Positions 21,826 through 33,870 of a stretch of DNA of 64,000 nucleotides are shown piece after piece (the first letter of the stretch is position 1; every line of letters starts with the position of its first letter). The DNA is taken from assembly GCA_021229015.1 (NCBI GenBank), contig CM037790.1, forward strand, positions 52,632,771 through 52,696,770, in the 5' to 3' direction. Below the pieces are notes generated by a model. The model saw only the letters and a list, made by a program, of their open reading frames with translations, ran no database searches and was not told where the DNA came from. Both the position numbers and the translations under genes were made by a program. The stretch is from Solen grandis (Eukaryota; Mollusca; Bivalvia; Adapedonta; Solenidae).

Positions 21826-23677
21826 CTGTAAACCAGGAAATTAATTCACGCATTTTAGGGTAGCCAGTTTCGCGGTCGGATTATTTCTGCAAAAGTTAAA
21901 TGCTGCGAATCACTCTCCTGCCATTTAGTTTGACTTAGTTTAGCTACATGTTTGTGTATACCGGTATGTGTTATTTCCGTTGTTTGTGAACAGATGTGAA
22001 TTTCATCATCTGAATGTAAATGGAGACGACGTGTTATTGTATAAATTATAAACTGTGAAATTCAATACTTGACTATAGGTGTCTGTACACATTCTAGTAC
22101 ATGCCACCACAAATTATTGTATTTATTAGGCTATATAAACTTATGCTGTATGTTTAGTGTTGAATAAAGCTTATGTATGTATGTGTGTATGTTTGTATGT
22201 TATGTCCTCATTTTTGCTTGATTTTCATGGTGTAAAACTACATATGGACATTTTGCCAAACTAACCATAAATACTACATGTAGTATACAAGTGACTCATT
22301 TCAACAACAGCTAGTCTAACAAGAGCTGTCAGAGGACAGCATGCTCGACTATTCAAAATGCTTGTTAGTAAATCAAATGAAATCTATTTCAATTCTTGCC
22401 TTTCACATACCCTGTACATAATAATAGTCAAAAATGATATATCTTGAAAGTCTGATACCCCTTAATATTTTTATGATGTCTAAAATCAATCCCATGCCTA
22501 GTTACTGAGACATAAGCACAATAACACTGTGCATGCAAAACTTTAACCAAAAATCCAAGTTAGAAAAGGGCCATAATTTGTATAAAATTCAGTCCAAAAG
22601 TTATCCTCCTTTGTTTTCTGATGCCCCTGAAGACACTCCTTAACTTTCTAGTCAATTCCACAAGCAATTTCTGAGATATAAGCTGGAAAGTAGCTTGAAT
22701 GCAAAAATTTAACCAAAATTCTAAGTTAAAGGGTCATAATTTTTAATATATTCCATCAAGTGTTATCTTCCTTTAAAGTATGATACCCCTAAACATATTA
22801 TAGATGTTTCAAATCAATCCTATGCCTGGATATTGAGATGTAAGCATGAAAGTAACTTGCATGCAAAATTTCAACCAAAATTTATAAGATAAAAAAGGGG
22901 CGATAACTTGTAATATATTCAAACAAAAGTTATCTACCTTGATAGTATGATACTCCTAAATATATTCAAGATGTTTAAAATCAATCACATGCCAGGATAC
23001 TGAGATATTTGCATGAAAGTAACTTGCATGCAAAACTTTAACCAAAATTTCTAAGTTAAAAAGGGCAATAATTTGTAACATATTCCATTAAGAGTTATCT
23101 ACCTTGATAGTATGATACTCCTAAATATATTAAAGATGTTTAAAATCAATCGCATGCCTGGATACTGAGATATAAGCATTAGAGTATCTTACATGCAAAA
23201 CTTTAACCAAAATTTCTAAGTTAAAAAGGGCCATAATTTGTAATATATTCCATCAAGAGTTATCTACCTTGGTTGTCTGATGCCCCTTAACATATTTATA
23301 AACTTTCAAGTCAATACCATAAATGGTTAATGAGATATAAAGTTGATAGTAACTTGCACGCAAAACTTTAACCAAAAGCTGCAACACCAACGCCAACGCC
23401 GACGCCAGGACGACTACAATAGCTCTCATATTCTTCGAATAGTCGAGCTAAAAACTACTCAAACTATTAACTAAAAACTGTTCACTCATATACAATGACC
23501 GCTGAACAGGAAAATAACTGTTACCTGTATTGGAATGCAGTGTCATGCTATTCAATGAATACATTTTGTTCGTAGCATGTATTGTTTCATGAGATTCGCG
23601 GTTTGCTCAAATCCGCAAATTATTACAACGCAAATATACCTGGACGCATAAAAACGCAAAAGTTTTCTGGTTTACAG
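21826..23677. mobile_element. TIR element (CTGTAAACCAG ends), split by B1
   Basis: The left end CTGTAAACCAG(G)AAA is mirrored at the right by TTTTCTGGTTTACAG. TA lies beside each end (TA|CTG on the left, GTGTA on the right). Both arms carry TTCGCGG/CGCGGTTTG and AACGCAAA motifs. The family B element at 22319-23451 sits inside. It is probably a Tc1/mariner-like or similar non-autonomous DNA element. Confidence 0.5.
22319..23451 (+). mobile_element. ACAAG-headed element, family B, copy B1
   Basis: 5' end ACAAGAGCTGTCAGAGGACAGC (hairpin GCTGTC/GACAGC), then ATGCTCGACTATTC. The 3' end GAATAGTCGAGCTAA is the inverted copy of that motif. The interior is about five units of 150-160 bp (AACTTTAACCAAAATTTCTA, TTATCTACCTTGATAGTATG). 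Before the end lies CCAACGCCGACGCCAGGACG. No ORF. Confidence 0.8.
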
Positions 23678-23680
23678 TGT

Positions 23681-24562
23681 ACTAAAACACAGGAAGACTG
23701 TAATGATGACAACGTTGATGCATTTAACTGCAGATAAGCTTTAAAGATAATTCAAAAGCTTTGTTTTCTGACTTGAAACAAAACGAAACTCTGTCTTTTA
23801 ACAGAACAGTTCTGTCTAAAATGATACTAACTAGCTTGAATATCGTCTGAATGTACTAAAAACACTAAACTGTTTGTATAATCATAACATAATGGCAGTC
23901 ATGGTTTGTCTCAGAAATGGCGAAGCAAACATCGCATTTTGGTTTATGTCGTCAAATAATTATTATGTAAAGTACAGTACAGTACTGAACGAGTTTGTGT
24001 GATTCACAGCGATATAAACAAAACGAATATGAACTCGATAACAATGACTTCGTAAGCATTTATTTCACAAGTATATTGTAGAAATCACAAACAGACAACA
24101 AATTTTTGGCAAGTATATACGATAAAGCTTAATACCGATTTAAAATATAAATACCCTCATATAAACTTCATCGGTATGGCTTCTTAGTGGGTTGGGTAAT
24201 GTTTGGAAACACTACAAAAAACTGAATTGTATTGTGCTCCTTCTCTGAATCATAGGCCTAGTTATTTTTACGATGGCAGATTGTTTTTACAAGTGCAAAT
24301 TTTACGGGTCATTGTAATAAGTAAAATTAAAATCATAAAAATTGAAATTGAGTGTATTTCCCCCAAATACGTATATATTTACAGCAGTAAAAAAAAACAT
24401 TATACGGTATTGCGAGGGGATGTAATATTTATCGATAATTGGTACTGCACCGTATTAATTAATAGTAGAGTAAAGTCGAGTAAACTTCTGCAAAATACCC
24501 CCTAAAAAGAAATTAGAACAGACAATAATCATTTTGCCCAAAATCAAATTTGACTTTTGTTT
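23681..24562. other. POLG intron sequence, no gene seen
   Basis: AT-rich. I see no gene; open frames are short and without family features. Confidence 0.4.
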
Positions 24563-24564
24563 TA

Positions 24565-25303
24565 CCGTACACACGGGCAGATTAGGCGCAGCTATGTATA
24601 AGGCGCATCCTAATTTTTCAGGGTAACTTATTTTAAAAAAAATCACTTATCGTATCATATGCAGCGAAATCTTGTTTTGAAATTTGTGCCGTCATATATT
24701 TTGACAGACTGAAAGCTGTCTGTATGTCACCGGGCTAATCATATGGTGAACTATTTCATTTACACATGGCATAAGATTACCGTTAGACCATTACATTAAC
24801 AATGGGTAGGATAAAGGTGACACATTTTCGTAACATGACATTACTCAACCGTGTCCTCGCATTCTAAATAACACTGGGGACCAGTCACCTGTCAAAATTC
24901 TCCCAACTAGAAACATTACGTAACAAATGCCACCTATCAAGTTTCTCCTGTACATCATGAGGTCCCGTAAAATAAACTTACTTGTTTATGTTGAAAATGG
25001 CTTCCAACAAGTTGTTTCAGTTTCTCAAGATCATTTTATCATGAAATATACCAGTAGGATAACTAATAAGAACAATAGCAATAACCTGGTATTGATTATG
25101 GTTTTGTATAGACTTTGTGGCATATTATCGTATTCATTGGCTTTCAGTATATCCATTATCTAAGATCGTATACCGGTAAATTTCACTTCTCGGTGATTGA
25201 AAAAAGAAACTTGAAAAGCTGTATATCATCATATAAGGTGCACCCCCTCTATAAACCTGAATTTTCTGGAAAAAAAGTGTGCCTAATCTGCCGGTGTATA
25301 CTG
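24565..25303. mobile_element. Fold-back DNA element with CGGCAGATTAGGC inverted repeat
   Basis: Left arm: CCGTACACACGGGCAGATTAGGCGCA. Its inverse is at the right: TGTGCCTAATCTGCCGGTGTATACTG. TA borders both ends (24563-24564, 25304-25305), a mark of Tc1/mariner/pogo insertion. An AAGGCGCA / AAGGTGCA pair lies further in. No transposase ORF. Confidence 0.6.
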
Positions 25304-25305
25304 TA

Positions 25306-25637
25306 TAAGGACAGACATGTGTACCGAAAATTATTTAAATCTGTCAACCCCTTTGGGAGTTATTACTTGGAAATGGTGGGTTTTTTTGTTGCAAAATCTA
25401 AGTCAAAAAGGGGCAATAACTGGAGGTCTCAGTTAACAGCAGATGCTCTATCAGAAGGGGGTCTCAGAAACAGCAGGGACCTGGTGACTGGTCAGCTAGG
25501 AAATATATTTCAGTAAGGAGATAACAGTGGGGATTTCCACTACTGAGCACAAAAATTATCCTAAATCACGGTGCGTGAAAATCTTAGGAATTTTACACCT
25601 CTGCCAATGCACACTCTGAAATTATAGAAGTTCTCAC
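25306..25637. repeat. Diverged repeat DNA in POLG intron
   Basis: AAATTATTTAAATCTGTCAA at 25329 also occurs at 18880. The rest has no recognised feature. Confidence 0.4.
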
Positions 25638-25717
25638 CTCTCGTTGAACTCTGGCCATAGAACCTTGAAAACCTCCAGAGTCGCAGTAGAATCATTTGCA
25701 CAGTATCTCATCAGCTC
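25638..25717 (-). CDS. POLG: DNA polymerase gamma catalytic subunit, exon with Exo III motif
   Basis: An 80-bp exon on the minus strand, acceptor TAG, donor GTGAGA. It enters in phase 0 and ends two bases into an Arg codon, matching the next exon. It encodes ELMRYCANDSTATLEVF then KVLWPEFNE. The YxxxD pattern of YCAND is the third exonuclease motif; POLG normally has D followed by a Val/Ile-Trp-like pair, here Ser-Thr. The residue change does not touch the catalytic Tyr or Asp. Function: proofreading in mitochondrial DNA replication. Confidence 0.93.
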
Positions 25718-25874
25718 CTACAACAAATATTATCCCTTTGATTACACTAAAGAATACCAACCCAGAAATCAGATTCTGAAATTCTGGTTCTGACATTATT
25801 TTACTTCCGACCAAAATCTAGTCAATAATTGACTAAATATATCAACAATGGTTCCAAATATACACGTGTTTTAA

Positions 25875-26108
25875 CCCTTTCCCTCATATAGACTCATTTT
25901 GACGCACTCAATAGGTACCACATAAAGCCTGATCTGCAGAAAACCACAGTTAAACCTTACCAAATTCAATTACAAAATCCTCATTTCCAGACCACTGAGG
26001 AGCAGCGAACAGCATAAAACCTGATCAGCCTGCGAGTTACTCCCAGGCTGATCTGGTTTTATGTTGTTCGCATAGGTCTTTTCATGGTTTCCTCTATGAG
26101 GGAAAGGA
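25875..26108 (+). mobile_element. TTAA-flanked palindromic MITE, copy 2
   Basis: Same family as 9678-9923, with TTAA at 25871-25874 and 26109-26112. It starts CCCTTTCCCTCATATAGACT and ends CTATGAGGGAAAGGA. It lacks the small internal duplication of copy 1. Confidence 0.85.
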
Positions 26109-26112
26109 TTAA

Positions 26113-27059
26113 CAAAGATCCCACTTATCTATGTCATTAGGAATTTACTCAAATTTAGTTAACAGCTCATTACACAATTAATCAAGATCCTGTTTGAAAT
26201 GTTGTTGTAGTCGCATTTGAATGTTTGAAAAGCTGAAGTGATAAAATCTTTTCTTGCATTTTACTATTTTAATACCTTTTCTTTGTTTGGTTTTTATTTT
26301 AGACTAACAGCAGCCATTTTTCATGAGCGGGAAATCAAAAACAGGCATTGTATAATAACTGCACTGTATCATTCTGCACACAGTGGCATATCAATGCTAT
26401 GCAATTCTGTACCACTGAAGCAAGGTGCCACATGACCTCCTTAGGTATTTATGAAAAGGAATTAAGATCATGACCCTCACTCCAGATCAAAATGGAACAA
26501 ATAAAAGCACTCAAAGCACTTAGGGACTACTGAAATACTACTTTCGAAATAAGTGGCTTTTAGGACCTTCAGGCTTGATTTTTTGACAGATTGGCATGTT
26601 ACTTTCAATTAATGTGCAACCTCGTGTCTCACCGTGCAAAGTGACCTCCGTTTCCAGAAAATCGCCAAGGTCAAGGTAATATTTCAGTTTAAGTTGTTTT
26701 TATTCGGCCATCGGTATCTCAAAAATGAAAAATATTCTACTAGACACTATGAGAAAATTTTGTAGTGCTTTGAATGTCCTTTCAGGTGATATTTAGATTT
26801 TGAAGATCGGGGTTCAAACGGTAACCGTTGAGTTATGACAGAAAAACAAAGTGTACTTTTTACGAAATTGAAACGCTGTAGTTTCATGAACTTTGAGTCA
26901 AAAATTATGATTTCTTCAGGATTAACACTTAGAGCTTTCATACAATACCAAGTTAAGTAATACGCCCTTATTATGATAAGGCGCTTTTCCATCTGTCCAT
27001 CCGCTAGCCATATCAATGTCCACTCAATATCTTGATAACTAATATGTGTGCTGTCTTCA
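26113..27059. other. POLG intron sequence, no gene seen
   Basis: AT-rich. No gene recognised. Confidence 0.4.
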
Positions 27060-27605
27060 TACTTAGATGAGAGGTTGACATGGATAGTAGATGATCACTA
27101 TTGATTTTGAGGTCATTATGTTAAAGGTCAAGGTCACCTTGACAGTGTAAAGTCCTTGTCCGAACAATAAATTGAGAAGGAATAAGCATAGATTTTAAAA
27201 ATTGGTAGGGAAATTGCCCATTGTCAGTTGAAGACCCTTATTGATTTTGAGGTCATTCGATCAAAAGTCAAGGTGACAGTGACATTTAATATAAAAATCC
27301 TTGTCCGCTGAAATCCTTGGGATTGAATATCCTAAGTTTGTGAAACTTGTTAGGGACATTGTCCATGGCCAGTTCATGATCTTTCTTTTTTTCAATTTTC
27401 AGGTCATTTGGTCAAAGGTCAGGATCAAAGTGACACTTAACATAAAATCGTTTTTATTTATTACTTGAGAAGGAATAAGCCTTTGTCTGTGAAACTTGTA
27501 CGAACATTGCCCATGGCCTGTATATTGTGACCTATGACTTTGAGGTAATACAGTCAAAGGTCAAGGTCACAATGACACTTAGGCCATAGGAGCAGAGAGC
27601 CCTAT
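27060..27605. repeat. ~130-bp tandem repeat with AAGGTCAAGGTCA motif
   Basis: About four diverged units, each with GATTTTGAGGTCATT, a (A)AAGGTCAAGGTCAC-like string and CTTGTCCG or similar. The right side ends with a small inverted repeat, CGTTTGTTCCAAACAAACG. It is probably the interior of another interspersed element, whose start was not found. Confidence 0.6.
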
Positions 27606-28887
27606 CGTTTGTTCCAAACAAACGATATCTAGTTATTATTATGTTTATAAACATTGTCATGAAGTTAAAAGAAGACAGATTAGGAAATGAAGATGCTAGA
27701 ATGTACACAAAGTGAAATCTGGCATTTCTTTTTTTATCATTCAAGGGCAATAACTCGAGACCTTATAGTTGGATATCAGCCATAATCAAACTCGGCCAAG
27801 AGATTATGACTATTAAAATTGTCATAAAGTTTGAAGAAGATTGCTGAGGAAATGAATATGCTAGAGTGAACACAAAGTGAAATATGGCATTTTTTTATCG
27901 TTCAAGGGCAATAACTTCAGACCTAATAGGTGGATATCCGCCATAATCAAACTCGGCCAAGAAATTATTGCTACAAACATTGTCATAAAGTTTGAGGTAG
28001 ATTGCTAAAGAAATGAAGATGTTAGAGTGTACACAATAAAAATCTGGCATCTTTTTATCGTTCAAGGGCAATAACTCCAGACCTAATTGGTGGATATCAG
28101 CAATCCTTGAACTCGGCCTAGAAATTATTGCTATGCAGGGCTGTAAAAATCCACTAGTCCGCTCCTATTTATGTGTGAATTTCACGGTCGGACGAGCATA
28201 ATTTCCCTGAACACTCGTCCGACCAGACGAGTAACTTTTAGCGGGCAGGAAAGAAATGTTTCAGTAAAAAATGAATTCCATATTGTTACGGTAGTTAATC
28301 GAGATCATAAAACTCTTTACTTGATCAGGGGAGCTAATTTTGACAAAATATCACCATAGCGACGCTCATTTTTTAGAGAGATCCGTAAGGTGCTAGTGCA
28401 GACTGGTTCACAATATTTTACGTTGTTTTTTTAATACGTTTTTTGTTAGTTTGCGGCACAGTCTGGGACTGCAAATATGTTTTGTTTCGGGCAGTCAAAA
28501 TGTCAAAACAATTGTCATTGAATACGCTTCTCGGCGGAGGAGACAATGAAATACAAAAAAGCGAGAATTAAGACGTAGGAAGCAACAAAGCGCCTACAAT
28601 AAAATGAAACGCACAAGAAAAGCCCTGGATCATTGGTTTTCTGGCTTTCCATGGTTGATGAAAAAAGATGAAAAATTGTTTTGCAGTGTTTCCGCAAAAT
28701 ATCAAAAGCTTTATACAACTTAACAGGAAGCAAATAGGATGTGCTAACTTTGTTTAAAGACGAGTGAAATTTTTCACCTACTCTTCCTACAGGACGACTG
28801 ACTTAAAAGAAAATTTTACACCCCTGCTATAAACATTGTCTAAAGTTTGTAGAAAATTGCTGATGAAATGAAGATGATAGACTGTAC
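27606..28887. repeat. ~165-bp tandem repeat, interrupted by a CAGGG-ended element
   Basis: Three units (GATTGCTGAGGAAATGAA..., TTCAAGGGCAATAACT, CAGCCATAATCAAACTCGGC) run from about 27640 to 28134 and resume at 28827-28887. The same unit type occurs at 44990-45235. Confidence 0.7.
28136..28826. mobile_element. CAGGG...CCCTG-ended DNA element in tandem repeat
   Basis: Left end CAGGGCTGTAAAAATCC; right end AAAATTTTACACCCCTG, an imperfect inverted repeat. The host repeat reads ...ATTGCTAT before and CTATAAACATTG after it, and an uninterrupted unit nearby reads ATTGCTACAAACATTG, so the insertion point is clear and any duplication is short (CTAT). The ends resemble hAT termini, but an 8-bp duplication is not seen. 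Inside there is no long ORF. Confidence 0.55.
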
Positions 28888-29426
28888 ACAAGACTAGAAA
28901 TGTGTCCATATGACATAGATGCCCTCGCCATGCAATTTGTTTCTTAGATGATATTTTTGTCAGTGAATATAACAAAAAAAGTTTGGAAATATAAAAGATG
29001 ATTTTAAGATTAAATGAGCCGGGACATGATTTTTAGGTAAACCCAGTGCTGTGACCTTGACCTTCAAGCTAGCAACCTGGTTCTTGTTCGCAACACATTG
29101 TTTTGTCCTAAGGATCCAATTGAGCAAAGTTATTTCAAAACACACCCATTTACAACCAAGTTAAGCTGTGACATGATTTTAAGTTCAACCCAAGTGCTGT
29201 GACTTTGACCAACAAGCTAGTGAACAAGTTCTTGTTTGCGACACGTCCTCTTGTCCGAAGAATCACTTGTGCCAAGTTATTTTAAAAAGCGACCATACAT
29301 AACAAAGTTACAGCCAGGACACTATATGCTTGTCGCCATTTCATGGCAGGGGCATAAAAATGTTGACAGAGTGACTGATGGACAAAGCAAATCTATATCC
29401 CACCCCCCATTTTTGGTGAGGGCATA
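28888..29426 (+). mobile_element. ACAAG-headed element, family E
   Basis: 5' ACAAGACTAGAAATGTGTCC with a TGTCCATATGACA hairpin and GATGCCCTCGCC. The 3' end GGTGAGGGCATAA inverts that motif. Two units of about 150 bp (GACATGATTTTTAGGTAAAC, CAAGCTAG, CTTGTTCGCAACAC). A GACAGAGTGACTGATGGACA tract stands before the end. A second, internal copy of the end-like motif is at 29334-29360. Confidence 0.65.
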
Positions 29427-29650
29427 AAAAAAATATCAAAAAATTATGTTGAGTTTCGCTTATATCATGACCCATTTTGCAGATTTAAATGGATATTTGA
29501 AATTGTTGATATACTGTTGCCATTACTTGGATGCATCTGTTCTATATCAGAACAAGTTAAATTGCAAATGTAAACAGGTATTTTTGGTTACCATGACAGC
29601 AGGAACAGGAAAAGAATGACTAGCACACCCATGAATGTATTTGTTTACTA

Positions 29651-30328
29651 CAGTGGAAACTCCCTAAACCGGACCCTCCGTAAACCGGAATCCTTCTCAT
29701 TCCGGACGATCTCATAAGTCCCGTTTTTTTGCTTATTTGATACATATAGAAAATAACTCTCTAATCCGGATCCTCCGTATTCTGTACTCCGGACGCAAGT
29801 TTTGGTCAGGTTGTCATTTTTGTGCTTAAAAAAACCCCTGTAATCCGGATGCTGTTTTCCAAAATCATTTGTTTCTTCATAAAAACGCGGTGAAAGGGAA
29901 GAAATAATAATCGTCCGGACTGTCAGGTATAAGGTTTATGGGATTAAGGTTAATTATGGTACGGACAGTCAGGTATATGGTAAAGAGTGTTATTAAGAAT
30001 AAGGTGTAAAAAACAAACTTGACAATCAGGAAATTGATCAGGAAGACAAAAGGTAAGTAATTTTGTTAATTAATGATGAAAAAGAATGAGAGTATAGCAG
30101 GTGATTATTAAAAAAATCTGAGAGAAAAATATAGTGGGTATTATGTTCAAAATATAATTATGACAATAAAGATCTATTAAAAAAAAGTTAAGAAAAAATA
30201 TCATCATCAACATCATCATCCACAACAACAGCTGAGTCTGATTTACAAAACCTCCGTAATCCGGAATCCTCTCTAATCCGGACTTTTTTGCTGGTCCCGA
30301 GGGTGTCCGGTTTAGGGAGTTTCCACTG
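29651..30328. mobile_element. pogo/Tigger-like MITE with TA target duplication
   Basis: The terminal inverted repeats are 24 bp and perfect: CAGTGGAAACTCCCTAAACC at the left and its inverse at the right. TA flanks both sides (29649-29650, 30329-30330). The inner repeat CTCCGTAATCCGGA recurs near both ends. Such ends are typical of pogo/Tigger DNA transposons; no transposase is left in the 678 bp. Confidence 0.9.
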
Positions 30329-30404
30329 TATTTGTTTTCATAGTGTACAGAAATTTCCAATGATTTTCGAGGAAAAAAAATCTTCTTTTCTGGTGTATAA
30401 TTAA

Positions 30405-30835
30405 ACAAGAGAGCCATGGTAACTCTAGAACATTAACCAGAGTACCACAAGCCTAATCAAAAGTTCTACCTGCTTACCTTCAGCAGCATATAGTAAAATG
30501 GAAACTAACCGACCACCTAGGGTTCTCATTTTTCAAGGGATTAACTTAATATTTGCAATTATGGTAGACAGCCATGAGGTAACTATTTGTGCCTAAGGAT
30601 ATTAAATTCTAACTATTGGTTTCAGAGAAATTATGTTGCTTGCCATGGCAATAAGAGTTTTGTATGGATCTATTTTTGTTTAGCAACTTTTATGAAGGGC
30701 CACCAAAGGATTATTCATGCCAAGTTTCATCAGTTTCTTCCCATTCAATTCAGAAGATGTCTTTTAAAGCCAATTTTTGCTGGACAACTAAGGACGTAGG
30801 ATGATCCTAACAGCTCAACTTGAGCACAATCTGGT
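30405..30835 (+). mobile_element. ACAAG-headed element, family A-like, diverged copy
   Basis: It begins ACAAGAGAGCCATGGTAACTC and has interior words shared with family A (GTTGCTTGCCATGGCAATAA, CATGCCAAGTTTCATC). It loses similarity at an AACAGCTCAACTTGAGCAC relic of the 3' hairpin; the CTAA end is missing. Confidence 0.5.
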
Positions 30836-32041
30836 GAGGGGCCATAATTTGTAATGTATTCCATCAAAATGTATCTACCTTGATAGTCTGGTGTCCTCGA
30901 AAACTATTATAAACTTTCTAGTCAATGCCATGAATGGTTATTGAGATATAGCTTGATAATGGCCTGGGTTGAGAAATCACCAAAAAATAATGATTGCAAA
31001 ATATGTCCTGCAATTCTATCAATTCAAGAGACATTTGTGAGATCAAGAGCGTGTACACTAACATTTTTGCATTTTTCATTTAATTCAAGGGCCATAATTC
31101 TTGGTGTCTGTGACATTATGACTGGTTATCAAACTTGGCCAAGATATTGTGCAAAGACACATTGTAACAAAGTCTGGTAAAGATTTGTACATATTTGTTA
31201 GTGTTAGACAGCTGACGTCTGTCAATTTTGCAAATTTTCAACAACTCAAGGGCCTAACTCTGCAGAGACAGACATTCTGACTCGAAATCTAACTTAGCCA
31301 AGATATTGTGCCCATAAATAATGTGACAAAGTTTGGAAGAGATTAGTACACATTTTTTCATCAATTAAAGGGACTCATGACAAAGTTCAGTAAAGGTCAG
31401 TTCACATTTAACAGTGTTAGAGAACAGACTTTATTTTGCAAATTTTCATCAATTCAAGGGCTGTAACTCTTGGAAATATGGATATTCTGGCTGGTTAATG
31501 AGCTTGGCTGAGGTATTGTGCAAATACACATTGTGAAATTTAAAGTTTGATAAAGATTGATTTACATTTATCAGTGTAAGAGAGTTAACTGTTAAATTGT
31601 AATTTTTCATCAATTCAAGGGCTGTAACTCTAGGATGTCTGGAACATTCTGGCTTGATATTAAACTTGGTGGGGGCCTCCATGGCCGTAAGGGTAAAGTC
31701 ACTGACTTTAACACTCATCATTCGGATTTTCATGTGAGGAAGCCCTCCAGCTGGCTTACAGTAGGTCAGTGGTTCTACCCAGATCCCTTCCTCCACCTGT
31801 AATTAGCTGGACGTCACTATATGACTGTCGAAGCCACGGTAAACCAAAATAGTCAAGCCAAGTCTACTCAGACCTGGCCAAAATATTGTGTCTATACACA
31901 TTGACAAAGCTTTGTAAAGTTCATTTTTTTAGTTTACGGGAGCGGACAACCAGAGTGGACACTGCTCACCCACCCGCAAGTGAATCCATGTTTAAATATT
32001 GAACAGGTGCATAAAAAAGTAGAAATATAAACACTTAGCAA
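30836..32041. repeat. ~165-bp tandem repeats with inserted SINE
   Basis: Units with TCAATTCAAGGGCTGTAACT, TTGGCCAAGATATTGTGC and ACAAAGTCTGGTAAAG repeat from about 31060 to 31930, interrupted by the SINE at 31669. No coding region. Confidence 0.65.
31669..31850 (+). repeat. tRNA-derived SINE with mollusc Meta-type central domain
   Basis: The head GGGGGCCTCCATGGCCGTAA is tRNA-Leu/Ser-like (box A). The central domain TTTTCATGTGAGGAAGCCCT, CCAGCTGGCTTACAG, AGGTCAGTGGTTCTACCCAG is the segment conserved among mollusc Meta-domain SINEs. The tail has GCTGGACGTCACTATATGAC and GGTAAACCAAAATA. It is transcribed by RNA polymerase III in active copies. Box B is degraded here. Confidence 0.85.
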
Positions 32042-33081
32042 ACAAGAACTGTCCCTAAGACAGCATGCTCGACTATTCGGATGCTTGTCAATAAAAATAA
32101 ATATTGCAATTAAAGGCAAAATGAGAATATCTGTATTATTAAAATATAACCAAGAGCAATAAACATGTGTTCAAAGCTTTAAAGCAATACCTCAAAGAGT
32201 TCAGTGAAAAAGTGAGTAAGTACAAAAAGATTAATCAAGTCAGAAAAGGTGAATAATTATGTCAAAATCCAAGACAGAGTTATATTCTCTTGCCATGTAC
32301 AAGTAGGGGTGATGGTCATAAACAGGTATTCAAAGTTTTAAAGCAATACCTCAAACAGTTAAATGAAAAAATGAGGTGGTGTGAAAACCTTAACTGAGAT
32401 TCTAAATAAAAAAGGGGCATAACTATTTTAAAATTCATGACAGAGCCTGACCACCAACACTGTCACAGGTATGCAATTTCATGTGTGAATTATGAGGGGC
32501 ATCCATGGAAAGAAATTGCAGATAATAGCAATGTTAAACAAAAGTTTAAACATTTTTTATTAGTTCAAAAAGGCCCATAAATATGCAAAGATATTTGGAA
32601 GAGTTACTGTTCCTGTTTCTACTTGAAGTTTGAGGGACATCCATGGAGTAAAAGTGGAGATAATGGCAATGTTAAACATAACTTTAACATTTCTTTCTAA
32701 GTTCAAAAAGGCCCATAAATATGCAAAAAAATTGGAAGAGATACTGTCCTTGTTTCTACTAGTTGGTCTGATGATGATAAAGGCATGTGTTAAGTTTGAG
32801 AGACATCCAATGAGTAAAACTGGAGATAATGGCAATGTTAAACAAAAGTTTAACATTTTTTCTAAGTCCAAAAAGGGCCATAAATATGCAAAAATAGTTT
32901 GGAAGAGTTACTGTTTCTGTTTCTACTGGTTGGTCTGATGATGATAAACACATGTGAAAGTTTGGGGGACATCCATTGAGTAATAGTGGAGATAATGGTA
33001 ACGTTAAACAAAACCTTAATGCGGATACCGACACCTGGGTGACTCCAATAGCTCATCCTATTCTTTGAATAGTCAAGCTAA
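32042..33081 (+). mobile_element. ACAAG-headed element, family B, copy B2
   Basis: 5' ACAAGAACTGTCCCTAAGACAG hairpin, then GCATGCTCGACTATTC; 3' GAATAGTCAAGCTAA. The interior has two unit types: one around AAAGCAATACCTCAAA (32180, 32340) and one of about 130 bp around CATCCATGGAGTAAAAGTGG (32520-33000). The tract before the end reads GATACCGACACC, shorter than in other copies. Confidence 0.8.
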
Positions 33082-33403
33082 AAACCACAGAATATTTTGC
33101 TCCACGAAATACTTTATTTGAAAATCTTAGAGCACTGCAAAGAGTCTGGCACTGGTTGGCAGGACAAAATAAACAACTAGTTTGTAATCTTTATTTTAGA
33201 TTCTCACATACAATACTACACATCATTTTTCATAATCAAGGATATTTACATAGGCTCTGGACAATTCAAAGAATACACATATTCACATCGTTAAATGCTG
33301 TCCCAGTGTTTAGTACCACAGTCTATTCTATATGATGCACAATATCTTTTCAGGGTATGAAACCAATCTTTCACTACCAATCAACCCAAGTGCCAGTAAA
33401 ACC
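33082..33403. other. POLG intron sequence, no gene seen
   Basis: No coding region or repeat recognised. Confidence 0.4.
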
Positions 33404-33870
33404 AGTGGATGCTCCCTGAACTGCACTTTGTCACTTGATGGGTACTTTATTAAACTATATGACCTCCAGACAAAATTTAAGTATGAAAAGTACAAGGCAA
33501 TAACTCCTTAATTATGCAAAACAGAGTTATGGTTCTTGTACAATGCACTTCTCCTCAATGAGATCTATCTTTATCTTCCTATGAAGTTTCATGTTGATAC
33601 CTCTTGTAGTTTTTGTGTTATGCTCCAGACAAAATTTAAGTATGAAAAATAACTAAGGGCAATAACTCCTAAATCATGCAAAACAGAGTTATGGTTCTTG
33701 TACACTGCACTTCTCCTCATTGAGATCTATCTACCAATGAAGTTTCATGTAGATACCTCTTAAAGTTTTTGTGTGGACAAAATTATGACAGACGGATGAA
33801 AGGACAAATGAACAGATTGGATGGATGGACAAAGCGGCAACTATATGCTCTCCCTTCAGGAAGCATAAAA
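33404..33870 (+). mobile_element. Likely ACAAG-type element, family G, 5' end decayed
   Basis: Two units of about 159 bp (CTCCAGACAAAATTTAAGTA, GCAAAACAGAGTTATGGTTC). The right end has GACAGACGGATGAAAGGACA and then TATGCTCTCCCTTCAGGAAGCATAA; GGATGCTCCCTGAA at 33407 is the likely inverted partner. An ACAAG start is not clearly visible. Confidence 0.45.
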
